Assembly (NCBI GenBank): GCA_963816855.1
Contig: CAWFMA010000038.1
Span: 62,001-126,000 of the forward strand
From: DASTFP01 sp963816855
GTDB lineage: Bacteria; Verrucomicrobiota; Verrucomicrobiia; Chthoniobacterales; Terrimicrobiaceae
Reading direction: 5' to 3'
Length of the DNA stretch: 64,000 bases
Below, piece by piece: positions 27,201-34,721 of this stretch; position 1 is the first letter of the stretch, and each line of letters begins with the position of its first letter. Position numbers and translations under genes: made by a program. The notes beneath the pieces are model-generated. The model did no database searches and was not told where the DNA came from. It saw only the letters and a list, made by a program, of their open reading frames with translations.

Positions 27201-27660
27201 GGCCCAAACCGAGGTCATCCAAATGCCGCGCCAAACGTTCAAAGCGGCCCGTCGCCGAGGGATCGCGATCGATCTCAAGCAAGCGCTCCAGATAATCCGA
27301 TGCCGGATGAAGCTCCGAGTTCTTAAACTGCTCCGAGCAGCGCCACTCGATCACCGCAGAGTCCTGGCCGGCTGAAGCCCGGCCTGCCTCGCCAGGGGCG
27401 CCGGAGACTGGGATCCGCCGCTCCGTTTCCACATGGTGCGCGAGCGTCTGCACAAGCCGGGACTTGCCCAAGCCGGGTTCCCCAATCACGAGCACGACCT
27501 GCCCCATTCCTTCCTGGGCCTGTTCCCACCGCGACTTCAGCAAGCTGAATTCGGTGTCGCGCCCCATCAGCGGCACCCTCTCTGCGTGCTGAGCCTTCCG
27601 GACGCCTCCCTGGCCGCTTAAATCAGCCTTCGCCGGGTCAGCTAATCGAAAGGCATCCAT
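24268..27660 (-). CDS. AAA/MalT-type ATPase with TPR array and C-terminal SpoIIE-type phosphatase
   Basis: The start is placed at ATG 27660 (MDAFRLADPAK), preceded by GAGGGGGG; an upstream codon at 27708 is possible. About 1130 aa in three parts. (1) An AAA-like STAND ATPase: VPLMGRDTEFSLL, Walker A GEPGLGKSRLV near residue 62, Walker B CVLFVIEDVHWID near residue 215. (2) A long helical middle of TPR-like repeats (about residues 400-880), e.g. AGLIEKAIGYHLKAGL. (3) A PPM/SpoIIE phosphatase: LPASTLGGDTLGYHW, VDVTGHGLDAALLS, GGGHPPSVALL, FSDGVFEIF, DDDFSMIEV. All main metal-binding Asp/Gly motifs are present. In relatives the ATPase is usually fused to an N-terminal class III cyclase or kinase; here the N-terminus begins at the linker. 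Likely role: a signal-integrating phosphatase acting on an anti-sigma-factor antagonist or similar phosphoprotein. Confidence 0.85.
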   Translation of the reverse strand: MDAFRLADPAKADLSGQGGVRKAQHAERVPLMGRDTEFSLLKSRWEQAQEGMGQVVLVIGEPGLGKSRLVQTLAHHVETERRIPVSGAPGEAGRASAGQDSAVIEWRCSEQFKNSELHPASDYLERLLEIDRDPSATGRFERLARHLDDLGLGQAELVALFAKMLLLPADERYSVTGLTPAREREESFRALRLWLRANSRKRCVLFVIEDVHWIDASSLEFLSQFIDEGPHEGILTILTFRPEFKTPWPALAHQTSLGLSRLTRRQVAEWIRRDACDTLPESLIGQIYHRTAGVPLLVDEFTRMARESAMFEATDVPGVGSVARSRELPQTLQELILSRLDRMSSNREVVQLAATLGREFDYSLLAAMAGIGEAALQAELATLVSAGILYVEGEPPVCVYSFKHALIEEALHNAIGEMDRRRFHQRIAEIIEERFSQLAEAQPERLAEHFAEAGLIEKAIGYHLKAGLRSRNHFAHVEASGHLLKGLKLLETLEASPERDLRELEFLVPLGTAYIASRGYAAPEVGPVFHRARELCERVGQTTQLFAMMWGNFAFHIVRGDFHVCSELADEAMAFGERLADPGILMEALFLKGLTRLYRGDFEEARAYCARAIAEFDDRARTAFWSDLLGEDAGVTHRCYLALALWQLGYPDQALRVNAEAVELARFIKQPFSLEYALHHTGWLHQHCRLGMQTRLAADEQVRIASEQGFAFWHASGTLYSGAGLLLQGQLERGIRQLQQGLETYRSTGAELAVPYYLSMLAGGYLQSGRLAEAGSALKEALTLVEKNDERFQEAELYRLKGELVLAESGDQTLAEECFRRAIDTARRQQSKAWELRAATSLARLWQKQGRHEEAYGFLGAIHSLFNEGLETPDLVDAAALLKNLGDERMRAEFAAGIKYVRDCIPPPLEGLVSVDWRYLPASTLGGDTLGYHWVDEHHLAIYLVDVTGHGLDAALLSVTVANVIRAGAVLGADMKRPDQVLAKLNDAFQGEQHGQRFFTIWYGVYNCPNRELTWAGGGHPPSVALLPGESDPLLLPSSGMMMGVLRGQNFPAQSCRMAPGTRLIVFSDGVFEIFRDGRSVWSLDDCVGLLAALGHRTGSLMDELLAHVYRLRGSTRLDDDFSMIEVRFQ

Positions 27661-28235
27661 CGGAGCCCCCCTCTCAAAAGGCAAACCCGGGACGCTTTCC
27701 GCCGCCAACCAAGGACCGAACCTCTCCCGGTCGTGGCAGCGTGATATGTGTTGCGTCAGTCATGCGCGTCATGTCCGCGCCGAACATCAGGGCGCAGAGC
27801 CTGCCAAACGCTTAAACCATACGGGACGGAGTTTCAAACCCCCAGTGAATGGGTAATTTTCGGATCCCTGGTTCGATGAGGACGCCCGACACGCCTGGCA
27901 AAGCGGTCGGGCTTCTCCCCGGAGACTCGGGCGGGTGACGTATCGACCTTCTCTTCCCGCGCGGCGATTTCCTCAAACCGGAAACGCGCTTCCCTTCGTT
28001 CGGAGACGAAGTGATATTTGGACCGCCATGAGCGTCCGCAATAAATGCCCTCAACGACCAAAAGACCATGTAACAACGAGTCACCGAAGGATTTGCCAGC
28101 GACTTCGAAAGTGGCAAACGCAGCGACCGGACCCGGCTTTGAGCAGCTCCGGCACTGAAATTCCACGGCTTTCAGCCTCCGCCAAGGCGGGCAGGCGAGG
28201 GTCCCGTTGGCCGCTATCTCCACTGAGAGGACCGC
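27661..28235. other. Gene-free stretch between divergent genes
   Basis: Frames on both strands look spurious. The region separates the leftward AAA protein gene from the rightward HPr gene and should hold both promoters, but no clear consensus pair was found. No remnant of a cyclase or kinase domain is visible. Confidence 0.4.
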
Positions 28236-28517
28236 ATGCGCAAAGAAATAACGATCGCCAATAAGCTTGGACTCCACGCGCGGCCGGCGGCAGAATTTGT
28301 TCGAAACGTTCTTCGATTCAAATGCACCATCACAATTCACAAAGAGAACGATTCCTTTTCAGCGGCTAGCATCCTGGAAGTGCTCAGCAGCAATTTGAAC
28401 TGCGGAGACCGGGCCGTCATCGAGGCGGTCGGGCCCGACGAGGAGGAGGCGCTAGATACGCTCGAAGCGTTGCTCGTGCGTTTTCGGAACGAACCGGGTT
28501 GGGATCAGGAAAATTGA
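28236..28517 (+). CDS. HPr-family phosphocarrier protein
   Basis: The 93 aa protein has the active-site His in LGLHARPAAEF (His 15) and a conserved regulatory Ser in AASILEVL (the Ser46 position). HPr carries phosphate from PEP via enzyme I; with the conserved Ser it can also be phosphorylated by an HPr kinase. No ptsI or hprK is next to it, so it may work in a regulatory, non-sugar PTS as in many Gram-negative bacteria. A Shine-Dalgarno GAGAGGA lies 4-5 nt before the ATG. It is slightly longer than the usual 85-90 aa because of an acidic tail. Confidence 0.9.
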   Translation: MRKEITIANKLGLHARPAAEFVRNVLRFKCTITIHKENDSFSAASILEVLSSNLNCGDRAVIEAVGPDEEEALDTLEALLVRFRNEPGWDQEN

Positions 28518-28605
28518 TCCAACTCGTCGGCCCTTCCAAGGCGCGTCCCGCGAGGGATCGATGCCCGCCAGGCCGCTCGCCCCGGAATTTTCAGATTTAT
28601 TCCCT

Positions 28606-29154
28606 ATGAACGACTTCCTTTTCGCCCTTCGATTTGCGACCGCGCTCGCCTGCGGGTTGATGGCAGGCGTTTTCTTCGCATTCTCGACTTTTGTCATGAA
28701 GGGACTTTCCCGATTACCCGCGGCGGCCGGAATTTCCGCCATGCAGGCGATAAATTCGAGCGCGGTCCATTCATTCTTCCTCGCCGCGTTTCTGGGAACT
28801 TCCGCCGCGTGTTTGCTGGTGGCTTTCTCTTCCGTCTTGCAGTGGAGCCATCCGTCGGCCGTCTACTCGCTCGCCGGAGGTCTGGCATTCCTGGCCGGCG
28901 GCTTTCTGGTCACGATGATATTCAACGTTCCAATGAACGATTCCCTCGCAACTCTTTCGCCGACGGCTTCGGACAGCGCTGCGCGATGGGCTTCTTACCT
29001 AACGAATTGGACAAGATGGAACCACCTGCGGACGGCGGCCTCGCTCGCCGCTTCTGCGCTCCTGATCGTCGGAGCATTCGCTGAACGGAACGATGAGGCG
29101 CTCCCGCGCCAAACCAGGTCCCCGGAAACAACGCGCAACGACGCTAGTAAATGA
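28606..29154 (+). CDS. DUF1772 (anthrone-oxygenase-like) membrane protein
   Basis: The start is ATG 28606 (MNDFLFALRFATALACG) rather than the upstream 28561 codon, because the hydrophobic domain begins there. The 182 aa protein has four predicted membrane segments (FATALACGLMAGVFFAF, FFLAAFLGTSAACLLVAF, YSLAGGLAFLAGGFLV and AASLAASALLIVGAF), with VFFAFSTFVMKGL and NVPMNDSL between them, typical of DUF1772 proteins. Some relatives are anthrone oxygenase-like, but most are uncharacterised inner-membrane proteins. It is convergent with the CsbD gene downstream. Confidence 0.85.
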   Translation: MNDFLFALRFATALACGLMAGVFFAFSTFVMKGLSRLPAAAGISAMQAINSSAVHSFFLAAFLGTSAACLLVAFSSVLQWSHPSAVYSLAGGLAFLAGGFLVTMIFNVPMNDSLATLSPTASDSAARWASYLTNWTRWNHLRTAASLAASALLIVGAFAERNDEALPRQTRSPETTRNDASK

Positions 29155-29187
29155 GACGCCGTCGACCGCCCATCCTGAAACGCGATG

Positions 29188-29373
29188 CTACGCTTCGTCG
29201 ATCGCCCGCCGAATCTCGTCCTTGTTCTTGCCCAGACGTTGCTGCAGACGGCCGAGCAACTCTTCTTCCTTGCCTTCGGCAAAAGTGAGGTCGTCATCCG
29301 TCAACTGGGCATACTTCTGCTTCAGTTTGCCCTTAACTTCGTTCCAGTTGCCTTTGATTTGGAGCTTTGTCAT
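29188..29373 (-). CDS. CsbD-family stress-response protein
   Basis: The 61 aa protein starts MTKLQIKGNWNEVKGKLKQK and contains the CsbD pattern: WNEVKGKLKQKYAQLTDDDL followed by EGKEEELLGRLQQRLG. Full length is 61 aa, normal for the family. CsbD proteins are small, hydrophilic, helical proteins induced in general stress; biochemical role unknown. The gene stands alone and is convergent with the DUF1772 gene. Confidence 0.93.
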   Translation of the reverse strand: MTKLQIKGNWNEVKGKLKQKYAQLTDDDLTFAEGKEEELLGRLQQRLGKNKDEIRRAIDEA

Positions 29374-29527
29374 AACCGATATTTCGCGGGCGAGGGGGCG
29401 TGTGGACGCACCAGCCGAATTCGTTCAGCTTTCCTGGAAGACGACTCGAAAAAGTCCTCCCGCCGAAACCGGATCTTCAGACAAAAATTGTTGTCCTAGA
29501 AAGCCAGGCTCCTTCGTCGTATCACAA

Positions 29528-30028
29528 ATGGCGCTGGAAACTACGACCCCCGCACCGGAAGCAGTTGGAAATCCCAGGAGTTGCTGCTCTGGATTGCTGG
29601 CTCGCGGAGGCCCTTCCTGGGAAGCAAAAGCAGCTCGCCTGAATCGCCTCACGAACCCGAGAGAAACAGACTCCGGATACTCTTTCCGGGCTCCACGATT
29701 CGGATGGGCCAGCCTGATCTTGCCCGGCGCGCTCATTGCTTTGCTGCCAAAATGCCCCGCCTGCCTCGCCGCTTACGTCGCGCTGGCCACCGGCCTGAGT
29801 CTTTCCATTCCCGTCGCCTCCAGCTTGAGGACCGCGCTGCTCGTCTTGGCGGCCGTGCCGGCCGTCTGGTTGGTTGTGACCCGCACAACCCGGCTGATTT
29901 CCGGAGCGCGCAATCCGGACCGCGGCGTCAAACCGGAACTGAAGACGAATCGGGGGAGAGAACGACTTCTTCATTGTCCCGGCAGCTGTCGACCCTTCGC
30001 CACATTCTCAAACCCAACCAAACCATGA
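29528..30028 (+). CDS. Small membrane protein coupled to a DUF899 gene
   Basis: The frame starts at ATG 29528 (MALETTTPAPEAVG), 166 aa. The middle holds two hydrophobic segments (WASLILPGALIALLPKCP and LRTALLVLAAVPAVWLVV), separated by ACLAAYVALATGLSL. The KCPACLAAYV block has two Cys that could bind metal or thiol, similar to MerC-like or other small Cys-containing membrane proteins. Its stop TGA (30026-30028) overlaps the ATG of the next gene (ATGA), so the two are translationally coupled. The N-terminal 50 residues are less certain. A longer frame begins at 29093, overlapping the CsbD region, which is not plausible. Confidence 0.65.
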   Translation: MALETTTPAPEAVGNPRSCCSGLLARGGPSWEAKAARLNRLTNPRETDSGYSFRAPRFGWASLILPGALIALLPKCPACLAAYVALATGLSLSIPVASSLRTALLVLAAVPAVWLVVTRTTRLISGARNPDRGVKPELKTNRGRERLLHCPGSCRPFATFSNPTKP

Positions 30029-30870
30029 ACTACCCGAAAGTTGTATCGCGCACGGACTGGCTGATTGCCCGCAAAGCGCTCCTCGCGGAGGAAAAAGAGC
30101 TAACCCACCGCCGAGATAGGATCAACGCCGCGCGCCGTCGTCTGCCAATGGTCGCTCTCTCCAAGGACTACTTCTTCGAAGGCCCGGAAGGCAAGGCCGG
30201 GCTGCTCGATCTCTTTTCCCATCACGTTCAACTTATCGTTTACCACTTCATGTTCGAACCAGACCCTCCCGCCGGAAAATCTGGAGAACCCTATGAAGAG
30301 GGATGCTCCGGCTGCTCATTCGTCGTTGATAGTATCGGCCATTTGTCCCACCTGCATGCCCGAAATACTTCGCTGGTGCTCGTCTCGCGGGCGCCTTGGA
30401 GAAAAATCGCTCCCTTCAAGTCGCGCATGGGCTGGAACATTCCGTGGTTTTCCTCCTTCGAAAGCGCCTTCAACTATGATTTCCACGCTACCGTGGACGA
30501 AGCCGTGGCCCTGATCGAATACAACTACCAGGACAAAACTACTCTGCAAAAAAAGGGCGAAACCTACCATCTGGCCGGCGAGCAACCTGGCGTCAGCGTC
30601 TTTCTTCGCGACGAGGAAGACCGCATTTTTCACACTTATTCGACTTATGGGCGCGGCCTGGACCTGCTTGACGGCACTTACAATTGGCTGGACCTGACTC
30701 CCTTCGGGCGCCAGGAGAGTTGGGAGGATTCACCTCAAGGCTGGCCCCAAACCCCCACCCACGAATGGCTTCGGCATCACGACCGCTACCAGGAGAGCGC
30801 GTCATCCGGAGACGCGTGCTGCGACGCTTCAAATCGGTCGCCTACGGAGGGACTATTGGCATTCCGCTAA
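30025..30870 (+). CDS. DUF899 thioredoxin-like family protein
   Basis: ATG 30025 (MNYPKVVSRTDWLIARKALL) gives 281 aa. Features of DUF899 include the N-terminal W-x2-AR-x2-LL-x2-EK-x-LT-x2-RD block, PMVALSKDYFFEGPEGKAGL, YHFMFEPD, CSGCSF (CxxC pair at the active-site position), and the C-terminal YGRGLDLLDGTYNWLDLTP. These proteins have a thioredoxin-like fold and are often encoded near dehydrogenase or glyoxalase genes; the reaction is not established. It is the second gene in a coupled pair with the small membrane protein. Confidence 0.92.
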   Translation: MNYPKVVSRTDWLIARKALLAEEKELTHRRDRINAARRRLPMVALSKDYFFEGPEGKAGLLDLFSHHVQLIVYHFMFEPDPPAGKSGEPYEEGCSGCSFVVDSIGHLSHLHARNTSLVLVSRAPWRKIAPFKSRMGWNIPWFSSFESAFNYDFHATVDEAVALIEYNYQDKTTLQKKGETYHLAGEQPGVSVFLRDEEDRIFHTYSTYGRGLDLLDGTYNWLDLTPFGRQESWEDSPQGWPQTPTHEWLRHHDRYQESASSGDACCDASNRSPTEGLLAFR

Positions 30871-30951
30871 AGGATTCGCCGTGATTCTGGCAGATTTCCC
30901 GAGCCGCCTTCAAATCTAACAAGAAGACCGCAATAAAAACCCAAAACCTTC

Positions 30952-31281
30952 ATGGCGCCCTTCCTTGACGAATTCGTTCTGCCGGTTCCGCAGGATGAGA
31001 TCGATCGTTACCGAAACATCGCGCGGGAAGCCCGGAAGATCTGGCGCCAAGGTGGCGCGTTGGAATACCGCGAACGCACCGCGGGGAACATGCGCGCAAA
31101 GAATGGGGCACTTTTTACGCAACTGGCCGCCGCGAAACCCGAAGAGATTCTGGTTTTCGCATGGATAGTTTTCGAGTCCTGCGCCATGGCGACGATGCCG
31201 ATCGTCAGTCCTCGCCGACCCCCGCTCAGAAGAGACCGCCGAAGCAGCGATGCGGTCAGGTACGGGATGAAAGTTAACTAA
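30952..31281 (+). pseudogene. DUF1428-family protein, C-terminal frameshift/truncation
   Basis: The 109 aa frame starts MAPFLDEFVLPVPQDEIDRY and has YRNIAREARKIWRQGGALEY and EILVFAWIVFESCA, the standard DUF1428 order (small ferredoxin-like fold). After about 31180 the sequence turns into Pro/Arg-rich noise (MPIVSPRRPPLRRD). In another frame the family-like VLADPRSEETAEAAM appears, followed by a premature stop. The second half of the fold with the closing strands is missing, so the gene is damaged. Confidence 0.7.
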
Positions 31282-31303
31282 TCCAAACCAAAGGAATAAC
31301 CAC

Positions 31304-31801
31304 ATGAATACAACGACAACCCCGCAACCAACCAATACCAGTTCTTCCGTGAAGCCGATTCCACGAGGGATGCGCTCCGTCACACCGCACCTGGTCTGCG
31401 CCGGAGCCGCCGACGCGATCGAGTTTTACAAAAAGGCGTTTGGAGCCACGGAACTAAACAGAGTGCTCGGCCCCGACGGCAAGATCCTCAACGCTGCAAT
31501 CCAGATCGGCGATTCCGTAATCATGCTCGTCGACGAATTCAAGGAATGGGGATCATTCGGGCCGAAATCTCTCAACGGTTCCCCGGTAACAATCCACCTC
31601 TATGTCGAGAATGCCGATCAGGCCTTCGATCGCGCGGTCAGTGCCGGCGCGCGAGTAAAGTTACCTCTCGACGACATGTTCTGGGGAGATCGCTATGGCC
31701 AGCTCGAGGATCCTTTCGGCCATCGTTGGTCGGTGGCCACGCACATCCGGGACCTCAGCCCGGCGGAAATTCAGGATGCGGCCCAAGAATCTTGTGGCTG
31801 A
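31304..31801 (+). CDS. VOC-family (glyoxalase/PhnB-like) protein
   Basis: The 165 aa protein has a Thr-rich N-terminus and the PhnB-type VOC domain: VTPHLVCAGAADAIEFYKKA, FGATELNRVLGPDG, NAAIQIGDSVIMLVDEF, then VENADQAFDRAVSAGA and DRYGQLEDPFGHRWSVATHI. VOC proteins bind a metal between paired beta-alpha-beta units and act on small electrophiles or as resistance or binding proteins; no specific substrate can be given. A Shine-Dalgarno AAAGGAA lies 6-7 nt before ATG. It is divergent-adjacent to the HxlR regulator, which may control nearby genes. Confidence 0.92.
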   Translation: MNTTTTPQPTNTSSSVKPIPRGMRSVTPHLVCAGAADAIEFYKKAFGATELNRVLGPDGKILNAAIQIGDSVIMLVDEFKEWGSFGPKSLNGSPVTIHLYVENADQAFDRAVSAGARVKLPLDDMFWGDRYGQLEDPFGHRWSVATHIRDLSPAEIQDAAQESCG

Positions 31802-31896
31802 CAACTAGGCGCCCGGGAGTCCCCGACTTGCCGCCGTAAATTGCCAAAGCCCGGCGGCGCCGGCGAACTTTCGCACATTTGAGCCGGGCGGCAGGG

Positions 31897-32340
31897 TCAC
31901 GCGATCGCGGAGGGACTGGATTGGTTGGTGCCCCGGCGGGCAAGGGGCACCACGGCGGCCTGATCCCGTTCTCTCTGCCGGGAAGCGGCTCGGGCCGCTT
32001 CGAGCTCGGGAAGGTGCTTTTCCGCCCACCGGCAGATAGCGTCGAGCGGCTCGATGAGGCTTCGGCCAAGCGGCGTCAGCGAATACTCGACCTTGGGAGG
32101 AACCACCGGATACACCTTGCGATCCACAATACCGTCCGTCTCGAGGCTCCGCAGCGTTTGGGTCAGCATCTTCTGCGAAATTCCCGAGATAAGCCGCTGC
32201 AGCTCACTGTGGCGCTTGGTTCCGCGCGAGAGGACATGGATGATGAGCGCTGTCCACTTGTCCGCGATCCTGTCCAAGGCTTCCCGGGCATCGCATTCAG
32301 AATTCAATACTGACGGTTTCGAGGCGGTTGCAGTCTTCAT
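31897..32340 (-). CDS. HxlR-family transcriptional regulator
   Basis: The 147 aa protein carries the HxlR winged-helix domain: DRIADKWTALIIHVLSRGTK, RHSELQRLISGISQKMLTQT, LRSLETDGIVDRKVY and VEYSLTPLGRSL. One Cys (SEC near residue 15) sits at the position that senses thiol-reactive compounds in some members. C-terminal tail is Ala/Arg-rich. Such regulators are typically autoregulated and control a divergent or adjacent detoxification gene; the VOC gene is the neighbour. A likely promoter precedes it (see 32359-32388). Confidence 0.93.
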   Translation of the reverse strand: MKTATASKPSVLNSECDAREALDRIADKWTALIIHVLSRGTKRHSELQRLISGISQKMLTQTLRSLETDGIVDRKVYPVVPPKVEYSLTPLGRSLIEPLDAICRWAEKHLPELEAARAASRQRERDQAAVVPLARRGTNQSSPSAIA

Positions 32341-32358
32341 AGGAACTAAAAGGTGCGT

Positions 32359-32388
32359 ATATTACCCTTAAGTAGGTTATTGACTAAA
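32359..32388 (-). promoter_or_regulatory. Putative promoter and operator region of the HxlR gene
   Basis: On the minus strand, TTTAGT (32383-32388) and TAATAT (32359-32364) are separated by 18 nt and lie 19 nt upstream of the ATG. Two CTTAAG hexamers (32368-32373 and 32395-32400) flank the -35 region at 27 nt spacing and could serve as paired operator half-sites. The pattern is short, so it needs checking against relatives. Confidence 0.4.
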
Positions 32389-32687
32389 CGATAGCTTAAG
32401 CGATGATCACGGTAGCGAAAGTCGAAAAGTGAAAGAACAAGACCATCGACCCGTTTTGGAACGAATAATTGGAGACCGGCGGTGCGCTTTGGGCCGGCGA
32501 ACCAGAATTTCCTTCGAACTTGCGCCCAACCTCCTTTGCCGGATTTTCCGAGGACCGTAAGTCTTGTCGCCGAATTCTCAGGCGGCGCAAACCTCTCTCG
32601 GTTACCTCTTGCCTATCCTGCAAAACGCCCCGTGAAGTCGTCCGACCGGTCGTCAAATCGACGGGAGCAAATTAGCATCCACAGAGT
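32389..32687. other. Intergenic region upstream of kamA
   Basis: No gene seen. It lies between the HxlR promoter and the KamA gene and should hold the KamA promoter. Confidence 0.4.
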
Positions 32688-34094
32688 ATGTCATCTATTG
32701 CCCTCCAAGAATTGGATACCCAGCACGTCGATCCCCCGTTAGGCCTCGCAGAAGAATCCGCCGCAGACAAGGTTCAGGCGATGCGCCATTCGGTCCTGCG
32801 GGCGGACGACTTTTGGCGCCGGATTCCCGGATTCGCTCATGTGACGGCTGCGGAATTTCACACGCACACTTTCCAAGCCCGATTTACCGCCACCAATATT
32901 CGGCAAATCAAAGACCTTCTTGGGAATCAGGTTTCGGAGCTATTTTTTGAGGATGTTGCGTTGGGAGTTCAACGAGCGCCGATGTCCGTGCGGATCTCGC
33001 CCTATCTTCTTGGTCTGATTGACTGGGCGGACCCGTATCACGATCCGATTCGAACGCAATTCCTGCCGATGGCGTCCCAGCAACTCCCGGATCATCCCCA
33101 GCTTCGGCTCGATTCGTTGGCAGAACAGCTCGATTCGCCGGTTCCGGGCCTGACGCATCGCTACCGCGACAAGGCGCTTTTTCTGCCCATTCTCACTTGT
33201 CCGGTGTATTGCCGGTTTTGCACGCGCAGTTACGCGATCGGCGGCGATACCGATACCGTCGAAAAGCTGAAGCTCAACGGAACCCTTCAAAGGTGGGAAA
33301 CCGCCTTCCAGTACATAGAAACGCGGCCTGAACTCGAGGACATCGTGATCAGCGGCGGAGACGCTTACAATCTCGGCGCAGGTCACATCAAGCTGATCGG
33401 AGAGCGTCTGCTCGGCATCTCGAACATCCGCCGGATTCGCTACGCGACGAAAGGTCTCGCGGTCGTGCCGCAGAAGATTTTGACCGATGATCCGTGGCTT
33501 GATGCTCTTACCGGCGTCGTCGAGCTGGGACGCAGAACTCACAAGGATGTCGTGGTCCACACGCATTTCAATCATCCCAACGAGATCACCGACGTGACGC
33601 GCCGCGCCATGAATCGCCTGACCGAGCGGGGGATCACCGTTCGATGCCAGACCGTGCTCCAGCATGGCGTGAACAGTGATCCCGCCACGATGCAGTTGCT
33701 CGTCAAAAGGCTCGGATTTATCAATATTCACCCCTACTATGTCTACTTCCACGACCTGGTTCCCGGCGTTGAAGATCTGCGCACTTCGCTGGCCCAGGGT
33801 CTGCAAATCGAGAAGCATGTTCGCGGGGTAACGGCCGGCTTCAACACACCGAGCTTCGTCGTGGACACGATGGGCGGCGGCGGGAAGCGCGATGCCCATT
33901 CCTTTGAATATTACAATCGGCAGACCGGAATTGCCGTTTTCAGCAGCCCAAGCGTCAAACCCGAAATGCGTTTCTTGTATTTCGATCCGATCCGTGGTTT
34001 GGACCAAGAGGCTCAAATCCGTTGGAGCATCCCCGGTGAGCGGAAACGCATGCTCAACGAAGCCAGGGAAGCGACCGGCAGGCTTGACGATTAG
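32688..34094 (+). CDS. kamA: KamA-family radical SAM protein (lysine 2,3-aminomutase-like)
   Basis: The 468 aa protein has the radical SAM cluster CPVYCRFC (Cys 171, 175, 178), with surrounding LPILTCPVYCRFCTRSYAIG, IVISGGDAYNL (SAM-binding), and the PLP lysine in the C-terminal MGGGGKRD, matching the GGGGK of aminomutases. The substrate helix regions (TRRAMNRLTERGI, MQLLVKRLGFINIHPYY) are also present. It would shift an amino group from carbon 2 to carbon 3 of an L-amino acid using SAM, [4Fe-4S] and PLP. Lysine is the best-known substrate; glutamate is the alternative. A cupin gene follows 43 bp downstream and may be in the same transcript. The start at ATG 32688 has no strong Shine-Dalgarno. 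Confidence 0.92.
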   Translation: MSSIALQELDTQHVDPPLGLAEESAADKVQAMRHSVLRADDFWRRIPGFAHVTAAEFHTHTFQARFTATNIRQIKDLLGNQVSELFFEDVALGVQRAPMSVRISPYLLGLIDWADPYHDPIRTQFLPMASQQLPDHPQLRLDSLAEQLDSPVPGLTHRYRDKALFLPILTCPVYCRFCTRSYAIGGDTDTVEKLKLNGTLQRWETAFQYIETRPELEDIVISGGDAYNLGAGHIKLIGERLLGISNIRRIRYATKGLAVVPQKILTDDPWLDALTGVVELGRRTHKDVVVHTHFNHPNEITDVTRRAMNRLTERGITVRCQTVLQHGVNSDPATMQLLVKRLGFINIHPYYVYFHDLVPGVEDLRTSLAQGLQIEKHVRGVTAGFNTPSFVVDTMGGGGKRDAHSFEYYNRQTGIAVFSSPSVKPEMRFLYFDPIRGLDQEAQIRWSIPGERKRMLNEAREATGRLDD

Positions 34095-34137
34095 AAAACG
34101 GGCTCGCTCCGGCAAGCGTCATCTCCGACCGAACACC

Positions 34138-34617
34138 ATGCGCAAGATAAACACGAATGAGCTTGCCGAAGAGACCTGGGCTTCTCCGAAGGGAAAGTTC
34201 GTGGGGTCCGGCAAGCAAGTCTCCGAAGCTCTGGGCCGTAAGCCCCAGTCCACTGATTCCAACGAAAGGCATCCCTTTGATGTCGAGATTTGCCGCGTTC
34301 TGCCAGGCAACAGCCCATACCCCTATCACCTGCACAGCGCGCAATGGGAGTTCTATCACGTCATTGCCGGCAAGGGAGTCGTGCGGCATCAGGACGGAAG
34401 GACCGCGATCGAAACGGGTGACGCGTTCATATTCAAACCGGGCGAAGCCCACCAGATCTTCAACGACAGTTCACAGGATCTGATTCTGTATGTGGTAGCG
34501 GACAATCCGATCGGCGAGTCCACTTATTACCCCGACAGCAAGAAATGGGGCGTCCGCTCGCCGGAACGCAGGCTGCTCCGCTCCGAGGCCTTGGAGTACT
34601 ACGACGGCGAAGAATGA
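34138..34617 (+). CDS. Cupin-domain protein
   Basis: The start is ATG 34138 (MRKINTNELAEETW), 159 aa. It has the cupin motif 1 as YHLHSAQWEFYHVIAGKG and motif 2 as GDAFIFKPGEAHQIFN, with His, His, Glu and His metal ligands in place. It is therefore a single-domain beta-barrel likely to bind Fe or Zn, as an oxygenase, isomerase or small-molecule-binding protein. A longer open frame from 33892 begins within the KamA gene and is not used. Function is unassigned; the position after kamA suggests, without proof, a related substrate. Confidence 0.9.
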   Translation: MRKINTNELAEETWASPKGKFVGSGKQVSEALGRKPQSTDSNERHPFDVEICRVLPGNSPYPYHLHSAQWEFYHVIAGKGVVRHQDGRTAIETGDAFIFKPGEAHQIFNDSSQDLILYVVADNPIGESTYYPDSKKWGVRSPERRLLRSEALEYYDGEE

Positions 34618-34721
34618 CCGGCGTCGCTACCGCCGCGAATTTTCCAACAATCCGGTGCAACGAACCAACGAGAGCAAGCGAGAAGAACTTGTGTGATGAG
34701 GCCGTCTGAGAGCGCCTTCTT

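Noticed and set aside
30952..31281. DUF1428 gene as an intact CDS
   Set aside because: The C-terminal third is in another frame and ends early, so it is reported as a damaged gene.
32940..34115. A 391-codon open frame on the minus strand
   Set aside because: Lies opposite kamA, whose radical SAM and PLP motifs are certain.
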